64,000 bases of DNA, taken from NCBI RefSeq assembly GCF_046557915.1, contig NZ_JBHEBG010000001.1:620001-684000 (forward strand), in the 5' to 3' direction. The notes under the pieces are model-generated. The model was not told where the DNA came from and ran no database searches. It saw only the letters and a list, made by a program, of their open reading frames with translations. Shown here piece by piece: positions 16,936 through 24,932 of this stretch (positions within the stretch are counted from its first letter, which is position 1; each line of letters begins with the position of its first letter). The position numbers and the translations under genes were made by a program. The DNA comes from JBHEBG01 sp046557915. GTDB taxonomy: Bacteria; Bacteroidota; Bacteroidia; Flavobacteriales; Flavobacteriaceae.

Positions 16936-18184
16936 TGTCATCATAGAGAAATTATTCCGTACAGAATACGGAAAAATGGTTTCCTATTTGACCAATAAAT
17001 TTGGCTTTAACTTTCTTGAGAACGCGGAAGATATCGTTCAAGAAACACTATCGGTTGCATTCCAAAAATGGACTTACAGCGGTATCCCAGAAAACCCAGA
17101 GGCATGGATTTTTGTAGTAGCCAGAAACAAGGCCCTCAATCTTGTGAAAAAGGAAAGCAGAATAACTCATATGAACATTACAAAACTTGTTGAAGAGTAT
17201 TCGGAAAATCATACCCAACTGCATTTGGCACAGGAAATTGAGGACGGCATGTTAAGGATTATGGTTGTATGCTGCAATATGGACCTTCCTGTTCACAGTA
17301 AAATCGTCTTCATTCTAAGTTGTCTTTGTGGTTTCAGTAGGAAAGAACTTTCGCAGGCATTGTTGGTTAAGGAGGAAACGGTAAAAAAGCGTTTATTTAG
17401 GGCCAAAAGCAGCATACGTCTCCAAGAGCTTAACATCGCATCCCCAAAGGAGGAGCTTCTTTCTTTACATGCTAACGTAATCTGTAACGTCCTTTACATT
17501 CTTTACAATGCTGGGTATAATTCTTCCGGAAACAAGTCTTTAATTAGAAGGGAAGTGTGCTTTGAGGCTATGCGATTGACAAAGCTGATCCTAAATCAGG
17601 ATCCGGGCAACCCAAGGGCCCATGCCCTGTTCGCACTTATGTGCTTTCATAGTGCCAGGTTTGATAGCAGGATTGACAAGGAAGGGGCAATAGTGCTTTT
17701 TAAGGATCAAGATCGTAATTTATGGAGTAAAGAACTTATCAACGCTGGCATGTACCATTTGTCCAAAGCCTCAAATGGGGCTCGACTTTCCGCATATCAC
17801 ATGGAGGCAGCCATCGCAGCAGAGCATTGTACATCATCAAATTTTGAAAGCACAAACTGGGATTTAATACTGTCGCAGTACCAACAGTTGTATCGACTAA
17901 AACCCACACCTATTATACTTCTTAATTTGGCCATCGTACAAAGTATGTTGGGCAAAACTAGCCATGCGATTACCGAATTGGTCAACCTTACCAAAAACAA
18001 GCAGCTTAATTCCAACTATTTGCTTCATGCTACATTAGGTGAGCTCTATGGAAAATCGGGACAGCACAAACGGGCAATAGAAGCTTTGGAAAAAGCTTTG
18101 GCCCTTACCAATTCCAAACAAGAGAAAGCACTCTTACAAAAGAAAAGGGAAAATCTGCTGCGTTCCGTACAAAAAGAAATTTAA
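16910..18184 (+). CDS. ECF42-like RNA polymerase sigma factor with C-terminal TPR region
   Basis: The protein has 424 residues from ATG at 16910; an upstream in-frame ATG at 16859 would add 17 residues translated from inside the DGPF gene and is unlikely. Region 2 holds FLENAEDIVQETLSVAFQKW and NPEAWIFVVARNKALNLV. Region 4 holds GFSRKELSQALLVKEETVKKRLFRAK. The long C-terminal half (about 190-424) contains YNAGYNS and tandem helical repeats ending in TPR-like HATLGELYGKSGQHKRAIEALEKALALT. This length and the DGPF neighbour are diagnostic of ECF42. There is no anti-sigma factor; the C-terminal repeats are thought to control activity in this group. Confidence 0.88.
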   Translation: MSSQKNQVSVIIEKLFRTEYGKMVSYLTNKFGFNFLENAEDIVQETLSVAFQKWTYSGIPENPEAWIFVVARNKALNLVKKESRITHMNITKLVEEYSENHTQLHLAQEIEDGMLRIMVVCCNMDLPVHSKIVFILSCLCGFSRKELSQALLVKEETVKKRLFRAKSSIRLQELNIASPKEELLSLHANVICNVLYILYNAGYNSSGNKSLIRREVCFEAMRLTKLILNQDPGNPRAHALFALMCFHSARFDSRIDKEGAIVLFKDQDRNLWSKELINAGMYHLSKASNGARLSAYHMEAAIAAEHCTSSNFESTNWDLILSQYQQLYRLKPTPIILLNLAIVQSMLGKTSHAITELVNLTKNKQLNSNYLLHATLGELYGKSGQHKRAIEALEKALALTNSKQEKALLQKKRENLLRSVQKEI

Positions 18185-18226
18185 AGTCCCCGAAATAGGA
18201 GAATGGTTGTCTTCATTATAAACACA

Positions 18227-18649
18227 ATGATGAAGCAACCTTTTTTATTACTCTTTCTTACCTGGGCATTTATGGCAAATTCCCAATATTCGGATGTCCG
18301 CCTTGGCAACCTAAAGATTAATCATAACATTCAAGATACTTTGGAGGTACGTAGTTTTTATAGGGATGTGCTTGGGGTGGATCTACATACTCCCTCTTCT
18401 AAAGTGCCAAGAGACTACTTACGGTTTTCCAATGATTTTAGACTTAATATCATTTACCAAAGGGAAGGTGCTCCCAACCATGAGGATTTCATGAAAGCAC
18501 TGTGGATAAGGATCCATGTGAAGGACTTCAAGATCTTGGCGAACAAGGTTCGGGGTTCAAAAGCCACTGTCTTCAAAGATAGGCCCGAAACTAATGAAAT
18601 CTATTTTCAAGCGCCAGGTGGCCAGGTATTTAGAATGGGTAAACTTTAA
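18227..18649 (+). CDS. Exported VOC/glyoxalase-fold protein
   Basis: The protein has 140 residues from ATG-ATG at 18227; an upstream ATG at 18203 is possible. A signal peptide (MMKQPFLLLFLTWAFMANSQ) precedes a single VOC module: NHNIQDTLEVRSFYRDVLGVDLHTP, LRFSNDFRLNIIYQ and IYFQAPGGQVFRMG. Metal ligands cannot be fixed by eye. VOC proteins bind or isomerise small molecules or drugs; export to the periplasm is unusual. It follows the sigma factor by about 40 bases, so it is a likely member of the same transcript. Confidence 0.65.
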   Translation: MMKQPFLLLFLTWAFMANSQYSDVRLGNLKINHNIQDTLEVRSFYRDVLGVDLHTPSSKVPRDYLRFSNDFRLNIIYQREGAPNHEDFMKALWIRIHVKDFKILANKVRGSKATVFKDRPETNEIYFQAPGGQVFRMGKL

Positions 18650-18671
18650 CTTTAATCTTAATAATTACACA

Positions 18672-19289
18672 ATGAAAAAAACCATCTTTTTTGTTTTTAT
18701 GACTTTCATGGTTGTGCATATTGCGGCCGGGCAGAACGGAACCCAGTCCAAGTTTGATAAAAAGCTTGCACTGGATATGTTGAAAAGAACGTTTGAGGAA
18801 TTAGAAACCCGTGTGGCCCCTCTGACCGAGAAAGAATTGCGATATATACCCAAGGATGGAGGCTGGACTGTCCTAAACTGCTTGGAACATCTTGCACTGG
18901 TGGAACCTGTTTTGGTGGGTGAAATAAAAAAAATGATCAATGATAACGCTCCGGATTTATCCAAAGACTTAAGTGAAAACGATGGCTTGATAATTACATA
19001 TATTACAGATCGCACCAAAAAAGTGACTACTGCGAAACCCTTTAGGCCTTTGGAAAAAAATCTTGGCAAGGGAAAAGAGGATTTTCTAAAAGAAATTAAA
19101 GCTTCCAGAACCGAAATGATAAAGCTGCTTACCAAAACCAAGGCGGATTTAAGACATCTTTTTGGGCCATATCCCTACGGGGAAGCAGATGCCTATCAAC
19201 AATTTATAATTGCGGCTGCCCATTCCTACAGACATGTCCTGCAAATTCAGGAGATATTGAGTGAATTGAGGCCAGAGAAGACCAAATAA
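18672..19289 (+). CDS. Exported DinB-like (DUF664) four-helix protein
   Basis: The protein has 205 residues from ATG at 18672; a longer frame begins inside the VOC gene and lacks the signal peptide at its start. The signal peptide ends near HIAAGQ. The mature part is helical with GGWTVLNCLEHLALVEP near residue 60 and a final AAAHSYRHVLQIQEI helix, the His positions where DinB/YfiT proteins bind metal. The enzymatic role is unknown. It is the last gene of the DGPF-sigma-VOC-DinB run. Confidence 0.75.
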   Translation: MKKTIFFVFMTFMVVHIAAGQNGTQSKFDKKLALDMLKRTFEELETRVAPLTEKELRYIPKDGGWTVLNCLEHLALVEPVLVGEIKKMINDNAPDLSKDLSENDGLIITYITDRTKKVTTAKPFRPLEKNLGKGKEDFLKEIKASRTEMIKLLTKTKADLRHLFGPYPYGEADAYQQFIIAAAHSYRHVLQIQEILSELRPEKTK

Positions 19290-19646
19290 GGGATATATGA
19301 TGGGGGAAGCAAAATATTAAGAAAAAAGTCGGGACAGTTGGTCGAACAATTATAAATATTACGGTTCCACAAAAGGGCCGTTTTAGGAGACGCTATTCCA
19401 AAAACCCAAACTTTACCCCAAAGTGTCCCAAATGTGGTCTCTTATAGTCCTTTCGTTAATTCACCTCTTATGGGATGCTTTTAACCTCTTTACAAAAAGT
19501 GGATTTTGTAAAGAGTTTTAGTTTTTTGAGCTCTGTTTTATAAAGTCCAACTAATATTATGTAAAGACGCCCAATAGGCGTAATGTAAAGAGCTGTGAAA
19601 ATTGTGCTTTTAAGAATGATTCACAAATATCTTTTAATGCTCGCTT
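19290..19646. other. Left border of the defence island, no gene
   Basis: There is no convincing coding frame. This AT-rich stretch has a perfect 12-bp hairpin at 19486-19515 and another copy of the same TGTAAAGA motif near 19559-19591, where GCC/GGC arms add a small stem. These repeats recur at the other end of the island (26826-26857). Confidence 0.6.
19486..19515. repeat. Island-border inverted repeat (left), 12-bp arms
   Basis: CTCTTTACAAAA (19486-19497) and TTTTGTAAAGAG (19504-19515) are perfect inverted copies around AGTGGA. The right-hand arm is followed by TTTTAGTTTTTT, so it could also terminate rightward transcription. The same TGTAAAGAG core lies at 26848-26856. Confidence 0.8.
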
Positions 19647-20894
19647 TTATTTGTGTCTCATAATTTCATATAGCGGATAGAGTTTTTTAAACTCTTCAAG
19701 AATAGTGGTGGAGAGACTATTAGAAGATAGTCTTTTGTCAAGCCAATCAATATTCCGCCCAATTATGAAGTATTCTTCAAGTCTTTCTTTCTGTATTTCT
19801 TTTAATAGCTCCAATCGTGTTTTGATATTCTTTGCAAAAGGTCCATTAGGTTGATTGATCCAATATTCATTTCCAAGTTTATTAAATGAATCAAAAAACT
19901 TCTTTTGAGTTGATAAATTTTTCATTTGATTTCGAAAATAGTCCCTATCAATTTTACTTCCTTTATTCCGGCCTAATACGAGCCAAATACCGATACTGTC
20001 TTTATGGATTATAACCTGTATTCGAATATTGTTTATAAATGAATCTGGCTTGTTAGTTGACTTGTCCCCATTAAAATATTTCCCCAGCTGACTTTTTGAT
20101 TTCCCATAATGAAGCCACATAGCGTTTATATAATTACCACTATAATCATTGAAGTAATGTCTACTTACTATTTGCGCTTTATTATGATGGCAATGTAAGT
20201 CTGTCAATCCATAGGATGGAAATTGCGGATAAATTATATTATGTAATTCAAGAAATTTGAACCTAACTTCCGATCTTACATTTTGAAGATCTATGCTCTT
20301 TGTTCTGTGGTATGTTTTATTAAATATTTCATGGTGATTTTTTGAAAAGTATTGCTCTTTATTTTTAGTCAAGGAAATTTTTAGCGATAAGGCTTCTTTT
20401 TCTATTTCTTTTACCTTGACTGATGCTCTTATAAATTTGGCCTTGTAATTATCCGCAAAATTCTGAGTGATTAAATAACCATCTGAATAGAGGTTATTAA
20501 ACCGTCTAATTAATTTTTTGCACTCTTGTTGATCATGAATTTGATAATTCATTTCCACATTCTTTTCTAAACCCCAACTTGTAGTATTAGAAGAACCAAT
20601 AAATGCGGTAAGAGAACTATTATCTTTCTGAATAATATAAACCTTTGGGTGAAAGGTATATTTAGTTTCATAAACACGGGCATTTATTTCTGTAAGTTGA
20701 AGAATGGAATCAAACACCATTGGTTCGGTAGCTAAGTCAATTCCGATTAAATAAAACTGAGTAGCAGAATCAGATATGTTTTTTTGAAGAAATAACCAGC
20801 CGCTATTTGTTATCATTGCTGACGCAATCCATATTGACCTACAATCAATTAGCTCTTGCTTAATACTTGCTTTTATATCAGATGAAATAAGCAT
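19647..20894 (-). CDS. PLD-family (BfiI/NgoFVII-like) nuclease of the HsdMS-linked system
   Basis: The protein has 415 residues. The N-terminal domain is a phospholipase D-type nuclease half: FHPKVYIIQK (H82, K84) and FIGSSNTTSWGLEKNVEMNY (S101, N103, E115) match the HxK...N...E set of BfiI-like restriction nucleases, which dimerise to build one active site. The C-terminal 280 residues are helical and charged and have no domain I can name; they may bind DNA or the partner proteins. It is the last gene of a five-gene operon, its start overlapping the HNH gene's stop by one base. The role as effector of a restriction-like system is inferred from fold and context. Confidence 0.72.
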   Translation of the reverse strand: MLISSDIKASIKQELIDCRSIWIASAMITNSGWLFLQKNISDSATQFYLIGIDLATEPMVFDSILQLTEINARVYETKYTFHPKVYIIQKDNSSLTAFIGSSNTTSWGLEKNVEMNYQIHDQQECKKLIRRFNNLYSDGYLITQNFADNYKAKFIRASVKVKEIEKEALSLKISLTKNKEQYFSKNHHEIFNKTYHRTKSIDLQNVRSEVRFKFLELHNIIYPQFPSYGLTDLHCHHNKAQIVSRHYFNDYSGNYINAMWLHYGKSKSQLGKYFNGDKSTNKPDSFINNIRIQVIIHKDSIGIWLVLGRNKGSKIDRDYFRNQMKNLSTQKKFFDSFNKLGNEYWINQPNGPFAKNIKTRLELLKEIQKERLEEYFIIGRNIDWLDKRLSSNSLSTTILEEFKKLYPLYEIMRHK

Positions 20895-21730
20895 TATGCT
20901 GCCATTCTAATTTTATTCTTTTCAATACAAGCTAAAGCTACAGCTGAAAACTCTGAAGACTTTGATGCCATTTCTCTCAGTTCTTCTTTAATTATTTCTA
21001 TTCGTGCATTATCACCAGCTGTTCTAAGTTGTTTCTGATTAATCTGTTTTATTTGATTAATTTTTCTTTGACAAAGATTCCAAACCACTAATCTAGCATC
21101 TATTAAAGGTGTATGATTTAAATGATATACATCAATAGAAATTTTGGCTCTCGAAAAATTCCATGGTTCATCCTCTTCTTCTACTGAAGGAATAGCTTTT
21201 CCATCTTCTGAAAAGAACAATAAATCGGGATCATTTGGATTGATTGGGTCTAAAAGGTATATAACTTCGTCATCTAATTCTGCTAAACAAGTGGCTGCAT
21301 TGCAACCATCTCTTAAGGGAAAAAAAGAACCTTTACCATAAGATTTGTCTTCTTCCGTATGTTTATCTTTTCTAAACCTATTTGAATAAATTGAGCTTAA
21401 TCTATAATTTCTCCAGTCATACGCTAACCACCAATAACCATCTCTTATGATGGACTTACCATTACTATCTATATTTTTGGCTTCATTTTTTGGTCTAAAA
21501 TGATCAACATCCATATCTGACATGACTTCTTGGGCTTCAGAATACCAACATTTATTATTTGATAAACCCTTTAAGACCAACAATAGATCTTGCCAAATAG
21601 GGCTTGCCTTAAAAATTGCTCTCCTTTGCTCAGCAGTTTTACCATTTAATAATGCATTCAAGGTTTCGGCATTTTCCTCCCAACCTTCGGGCAATAAATC
21701 TTCTAAGTTACTTACGTCTATTGTTCTCAT
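20894..21730 (-). CDS. HNH endonuclease, PtuB/TIGR02646-like
   Basis: The protein has 278 residues. NKCWYSEAQEV (C61) followed by DMDVDHFRPK (residues 73-81, catalytic H77) and YWWLAYDWRNYRLSS (N108) are the three parts of an HNH beta-beta-alpha-metal site as seen in PtuB of Septu and TIGR02646 proteins. A later Cys pair (NAATCLAE) may help bind zinc. Its start overlaps the ATPase gene by 4 bases, the usual ATPase-HNH pairing of Septu. The expected role is nucleic acid cleavage gated by the ATPase. Its presence between a type I methylase module and a PLD nuclease is unusual. Confidence 0.82.
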   Translation of the reverse strand: MRTIDVSNLEDLLPEGWEENAETLNALLNGKTAEQRRAIFKASPIWQDLLLVLKGLSNNKCWYSEAQEVMSDMDVDHFRPKNEAKNIDSNGKSIIRDGYWWLAYDWRNYRLSSIYSNRFRKDKHTEEDKSYGKGSFFPLRDGCNAATCLAELDDEVIYLLDPINPNDPDLLFFSEDGKAIPSVEEEDEPWNFSRAKISIDVYHLNHTPLIDARLVVWNLCQRKINQIKQINQKQLRTAGDNARIEIIKEELREMASKSSEFSAVALACIEKNKIRMAA

Positions 21731-23322
21731 TCTGAATCTTCTTTTAAAAGATCCTCCAAAATCGAGATAGTTAAATCATCTTGCTTTTGTTTCTCTTCTT
21801 TGGTTCTAGGAATTGACTTAAATTCTGAAAGAGTAGCAGTTTTTTCAATAAACTTAGCATACAATGGATCTCGTGTATATTTATTGAAACCTAATTGGTC
21901 AAAATATTTAGTGTATTTGACTAATAAAGATTTCTCTTCTTCAGATAAATCTCCTTGTTTTTCTTTAACCTCTAAAGAGCGATACTCATTTAATTCATTT
22001 TGTGTATCCTCGTCTAAAGTACTTGGTAAATTAAAAAACTCACTTGTCAGAATACCCGCGACACCTAAACCTTTCGGATCAAAATCTGGTTCAAAGGTTT
22101 CAATATGTTGATACTCTTTTCCTTCTTTATCTTCTTTCTTTACCGAATGAAATATTCTTATTTCTTCTTTAGTTAACCCCCCTATAACTAAAGGATCGTG
22201 GGTAGTCATTAAAATTTGACTTGACTCATCTTTACCGGAATATTCTTCTAGCAAATTCATATATTTCCATTTCCATAAAGGGTTTAAATGCGTGTCAGGC
22301 TCATCTAAGAGAATTAAAGATTCATCTTCTTTGGTGAAACGCAGTAGACCTAAGACTGTCAAAAGTTGTTGTTCTCCTTCTGAAAGTTCTTTAAATGTGA
22401 TGTCTCCATGAACGTTTACCTTTTTTACCTTAACTCTTACCTCTTGAATTAAATCTGATATATATGTACTTTCTAAGCTTTTAAAAAATTCAGTATTTGT
22501 CCCGTACTTTTTTGCAATTTTTTCAAGTTTTGCCTGATTTGAGATAAATAAATACAATTGCTCTTGTTTGTGACTTCTTCTAAAATCCTCTCGAACAGTA
22601 TCTTCGTCTACAATAGGAGCCATAGAAGCTTCAAATAATTCATCTAAAAATTCACGAACTACACCTTTGGCTTGCCAGAAATCCAAAGCTTCCGCTTTAC
22701 TTCTTGCCCATACAGGTTTTTTTAGTACAAATAAAACAGATTCTAAGCCAACAATTCCTAAGAATTCCTTTAAAAACTTACTTGCCTTTTCATCTGAAAA
22801 TGCATAAAACGCCATTAAAACAAAATAACTATGAATTTGGCGCGCATAGAATAATGGTCGATGAGGGGCATTTATGCCTTTAATTAATTCATCATAAAAA
22901 CGTTTTTGATGTTTATCGAAATGCTCCAAAAGACGATTACTGATGCCAGAATAATACGAGAAAACATATTTTGGTAAATATTCAGACTTATTACGTTTTA
23001 TTACTGCTTTAGAGATTATAGTAGAATAGATAATTTCTCCATCTTTCTTTTTCCCATTATAAAAAACATAGTTCCCTTTTACTTGCGGACCGCCATCTAC
23101 TTTTAACAAATTATTTTTACATTCATATTCTATACTGTAGTTGAAATCTGTCTTATCATCTAAATCTAGGTCCCTAAAAATAATCACCAAAGCTTCCAAT
23201 AAATTAGATTTACCTGCGGCATTTTGGCCTAGGAATACGGTACTCATATATTCCTCATTGAGATCAATTGAGAAATTTCGGAGATTTTTAAACTCTTTTA
23301 TGTCAATTTTATCTATTCTCAT
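21727..23322 (-). CDS. SMC/ABC-like AAA ATPase, PtuA/restriction-associated type
   Basis: The protein has 531 residues. The Walker A motif GQNAAGKSN (32-40) follows an N-terminal KIDIKEFKNLRNF typical of RecF/OLD/PtuA ATPases. The ABC signature LSEGEQQ is at 313-319, Walker B LILLDEPDTHLNP at 337-348 and the H-switch MTTHD at 372-376. The roughly 270-residue insert between Walker A and the signature is globular and helical. There is no TOPRIM domain, so it is not an OLD nuclease. The gene overlaps HsdS (4 bases) and HNH (4 bases). I recall that restriction-system-associated AAA ATPases are a defined protein family, but not how they work. Probably it senses invading DNA or replication state and licenses the HNH and PLD nucleases. 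Confidence 0.85.
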   Translation of the reverse strand: MRIDKIDIKEFKNLRNFSIDLNEEYMSTVFLGQNAAGKSNLLEALVIIFRDLDLDDKTDFNYSIEYECKNNLLKVDGGPQVKGNYVFYNGKKKDGEIIYSTIISKAVIKRNKSEYLPKYVFSYYSGISNRLLEHFDKHQKRFYDELIKGINAPHRPLFYARQIHSYFVLMAFYAFSDEKASKFLKEFLGIVGLESVLFVLKKPVWARSKAEALDFWQAKGVVREFLDELFEASMAPIVDEDTVREDFRRSHKQEQLYLFISNQAKLEKIAKKYGTNTEFFKSLESTYISDLIQEVRVKVKKVNVHGDITFKELSEGEQQLLTVLGLLRFTKEDESLILLDEPDTHLNPLWKWKYMNLLEEYSGKDESSQILMTTHDPLVIGGLTKEEIRIFHSVKKEDKEGKEYQHIETFEPDFDPKGLGVAGILTSEFFNLPSTLDEDTQNELNEYRSLEVKEKQGDLSEEEKSLLVKYTKYFDQLGFNKYTRDPLYAKFIEKTATLSEFKSIPRTKEEKQKQDDLTISILEDLLKEDSE

Positions 23323-24932
23323 GCTAGTTCTAGATATCCTTTTCTGTTTGCAACTTCCTTGATAGATTTTACTTCCTCTATTTGCTTTTTTAACTCTGAA
23401 TAAAAGGCATCAATATCATTAGGATATTTAGACATTTTCCAAAGATCTTCTGCGTGCAGTTTACCATTTTCTTTTAATAGTTTTACTAAATCCATGAGTA
23501 CCGTTTTACTATTGTATTTTATTTCTCTTGAAGGCTTTGTCTCTTCTTTTCTAGAATTTGGTTTGTTTACTAAAACATTGTTTTCTTCTCCCAATAACTC
23601 AATTAAAACAGATTGCATCAATTTTTCAGCATTTCCTTTACTGGCTTTTATTTCTTGCTTGAGTACCTCACAATTATCTAAAAGTTGATTTGCTTTTTTT
23701 ACAATTTCTGTCTGTTCCTCAAATGGGGGTAATGGAATAGCGAAATATATCATTCTTGTTAATCCTAAATCTTTATTGCCAATACCATGAGTTTGTTCTT
23801 GAGACTGTTTGTATACTAAGGGGCTTGCCAATGCAAGCCTTAAATAATACGGGTTAACAAATTCTTTTATCACTTTAATTAAGGCTAGATGTACCCATAT
23901 ACCAAATCGTTCTGTAGTTTCAACAACACATGGTATACCAGTTGTACCTCCTTTAGTTAAAATTACATCTCCAACTCTTGGCATTCCACGTTTGGTAAAC
24001 TCAATATGGTCTTCCAGGCTAACATATTTGGCGGTACTAAAATCTAAGCCATTGTTAAATGAAACATTTCTTGTAGATAGTATTGGAATACCTTCAGGAA
24101 CATAGTTAGGTGAAAAATGAGGCCCATCATTTATACTCCAACTAATTTGCCCTAGGCTAGTCCATATCCACGCTTTGGGCAATTCAAACAAAGCGTCAAC
24201 CCCTTTTGATTTACCTCCTACATCTATATTGACTCCAGGCTTATAATTAAAAGATTTCTGTCCTCTTTCCATGCTAGCCTTTTGTTGATATATCTTTCTT
24301 AACTCTTCAAGCTCGCTTATCTCAATTTTGTCCTGAGTTTTATCATACCGCCATTCTTTGGTTAATTTACCTTGCACAGCATCTTGTAAAATTGATTGGC
24401 GAAGGTTTATTAAGTTTCTTTCTTGAGAAGTTATTTCCTCAACTAATTCACGATTAGTTTTTTCTACTTTTTCAATCTCTTCTAATATTTTCTTTTGCTC
24501 TTTTTTAGATGGTAAATAAATGTCTAATGCATAAATCTGTTTAGGATGAATTCGTTTAGAACCAACGCCTTTTGCCAAAGCTTCAAGTTTTAAATAAAAA
24601 TCACCTTTTTTAAAGAAATAAAAAACCCACTCTGGATAACAAGAATCATGAATATCAAATGCTGGAATGTCTAAACTAGATTCAAAACCGTCTAATTCTT
24701 TAGGAACAATACCGAAAGCTCCTTTATGTAAATTTTGTTTACCATATATAAATTGACCAGCTTTTCGTGTATAATATTTTGTTGCGCCCTTTTTCTCTTT
24801 CGTAACAGGTCTTTTCTCAACTCCAAGCACATTTAATTTTACTCTGAGGCGCTTAGCTGTACTAGGTTTTGTTGAAATGACTTTAGATTCTGTTAATATT
24901 GTCCCTAATTTTACTTTTCCCCAGTCTTTCAT
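23319..24932 (-). CDS. hsdS: Type I restriction-modification specificity subunit with extra C-terminal domain
   Basis: The protein has 537 residues, longer than the usual 380-450. TRD1 covers about 1-150, closed by the conserved IYLPSKKEQKKILEEIEKVEK helix. TRD2 covers about 240-410 (PKAWIWTSLGQI to IPLPPFEEQTEIVKKANQLL). Both spacer helices are intact, so a bipartite target is expected. Residues about 455-537 form an extra basic/helical domain (LMDLVKLLKENGKLHAEDLWKM, then IKEVANRKGYLELA) that looks like a winged helix. It overlaps HsdM and the ATPase by 4 bases each. The extra domain is a candidate docking site for the non-HsdR effectors. Confidence 0.88.
   Translation of the reverse strand: MKDWGKVKLGTILTESKVISTKPSTAKRLRVKLNVLGVEKRPVTKEKKGATKYYTRKAGQFIYGKQNLHKGAFGIVPKELDGFESSLDIPAFDIHDSCYPEWVFYFFKKGDFYLKLEALAKGVGSKRIHPKQIYALDIYLPSKKEQKKILEEIEKVEKTNRELVEEITSQERNLINLRQSILQDAVQGKLTKEWRYDKTQDKIEISELEELRKIYQQKASMERGQKSFNYKPGVNIDVGGKSKGVDALFELPKAWIWTSLGQISWSINDGPHFSPNYVPEGIPILSTRNVSFNNGLDFSTAKYVSLEDHIEFTKRGMPRVGDVILTKGGTTGIPCVVETTERFGIWVHLALIKVIKEFVNPYYLRLALASPLVYKQSQEQTHGIGNKDLGLTRMIYFAIPLPPFEEQTEIVKKANQLLDNCEVLKQEIKASKGNAEKLMQSVLIELLGEENNVLVNKPNSRKEETKPSREIKYNSKTVLMDLVKLLKENGKLHAEDLWKMSKYPNDIDAFYSELKKQIEEVKSIKEVANRKGYLELA

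Noticed and set aside
18594..18671. Upstream start for the DinB-like protein
   Set aside because: It would bury the signal peptide; ATG at 18672 begins a normal signal sequence.
19647..20894. PLD gene as the DrmC of a DISARM system
   Set aside because: No DrmA/DrmB helicase or DISARM methylase is present; only the PLD fold is shared.
21727..23322. ATPase as an OLD-family nuclease (Gabija-like GajA)
   Set aside because: No TOPRIM motif after the ATPase core; a separate HNH gene supplies the nuclease.
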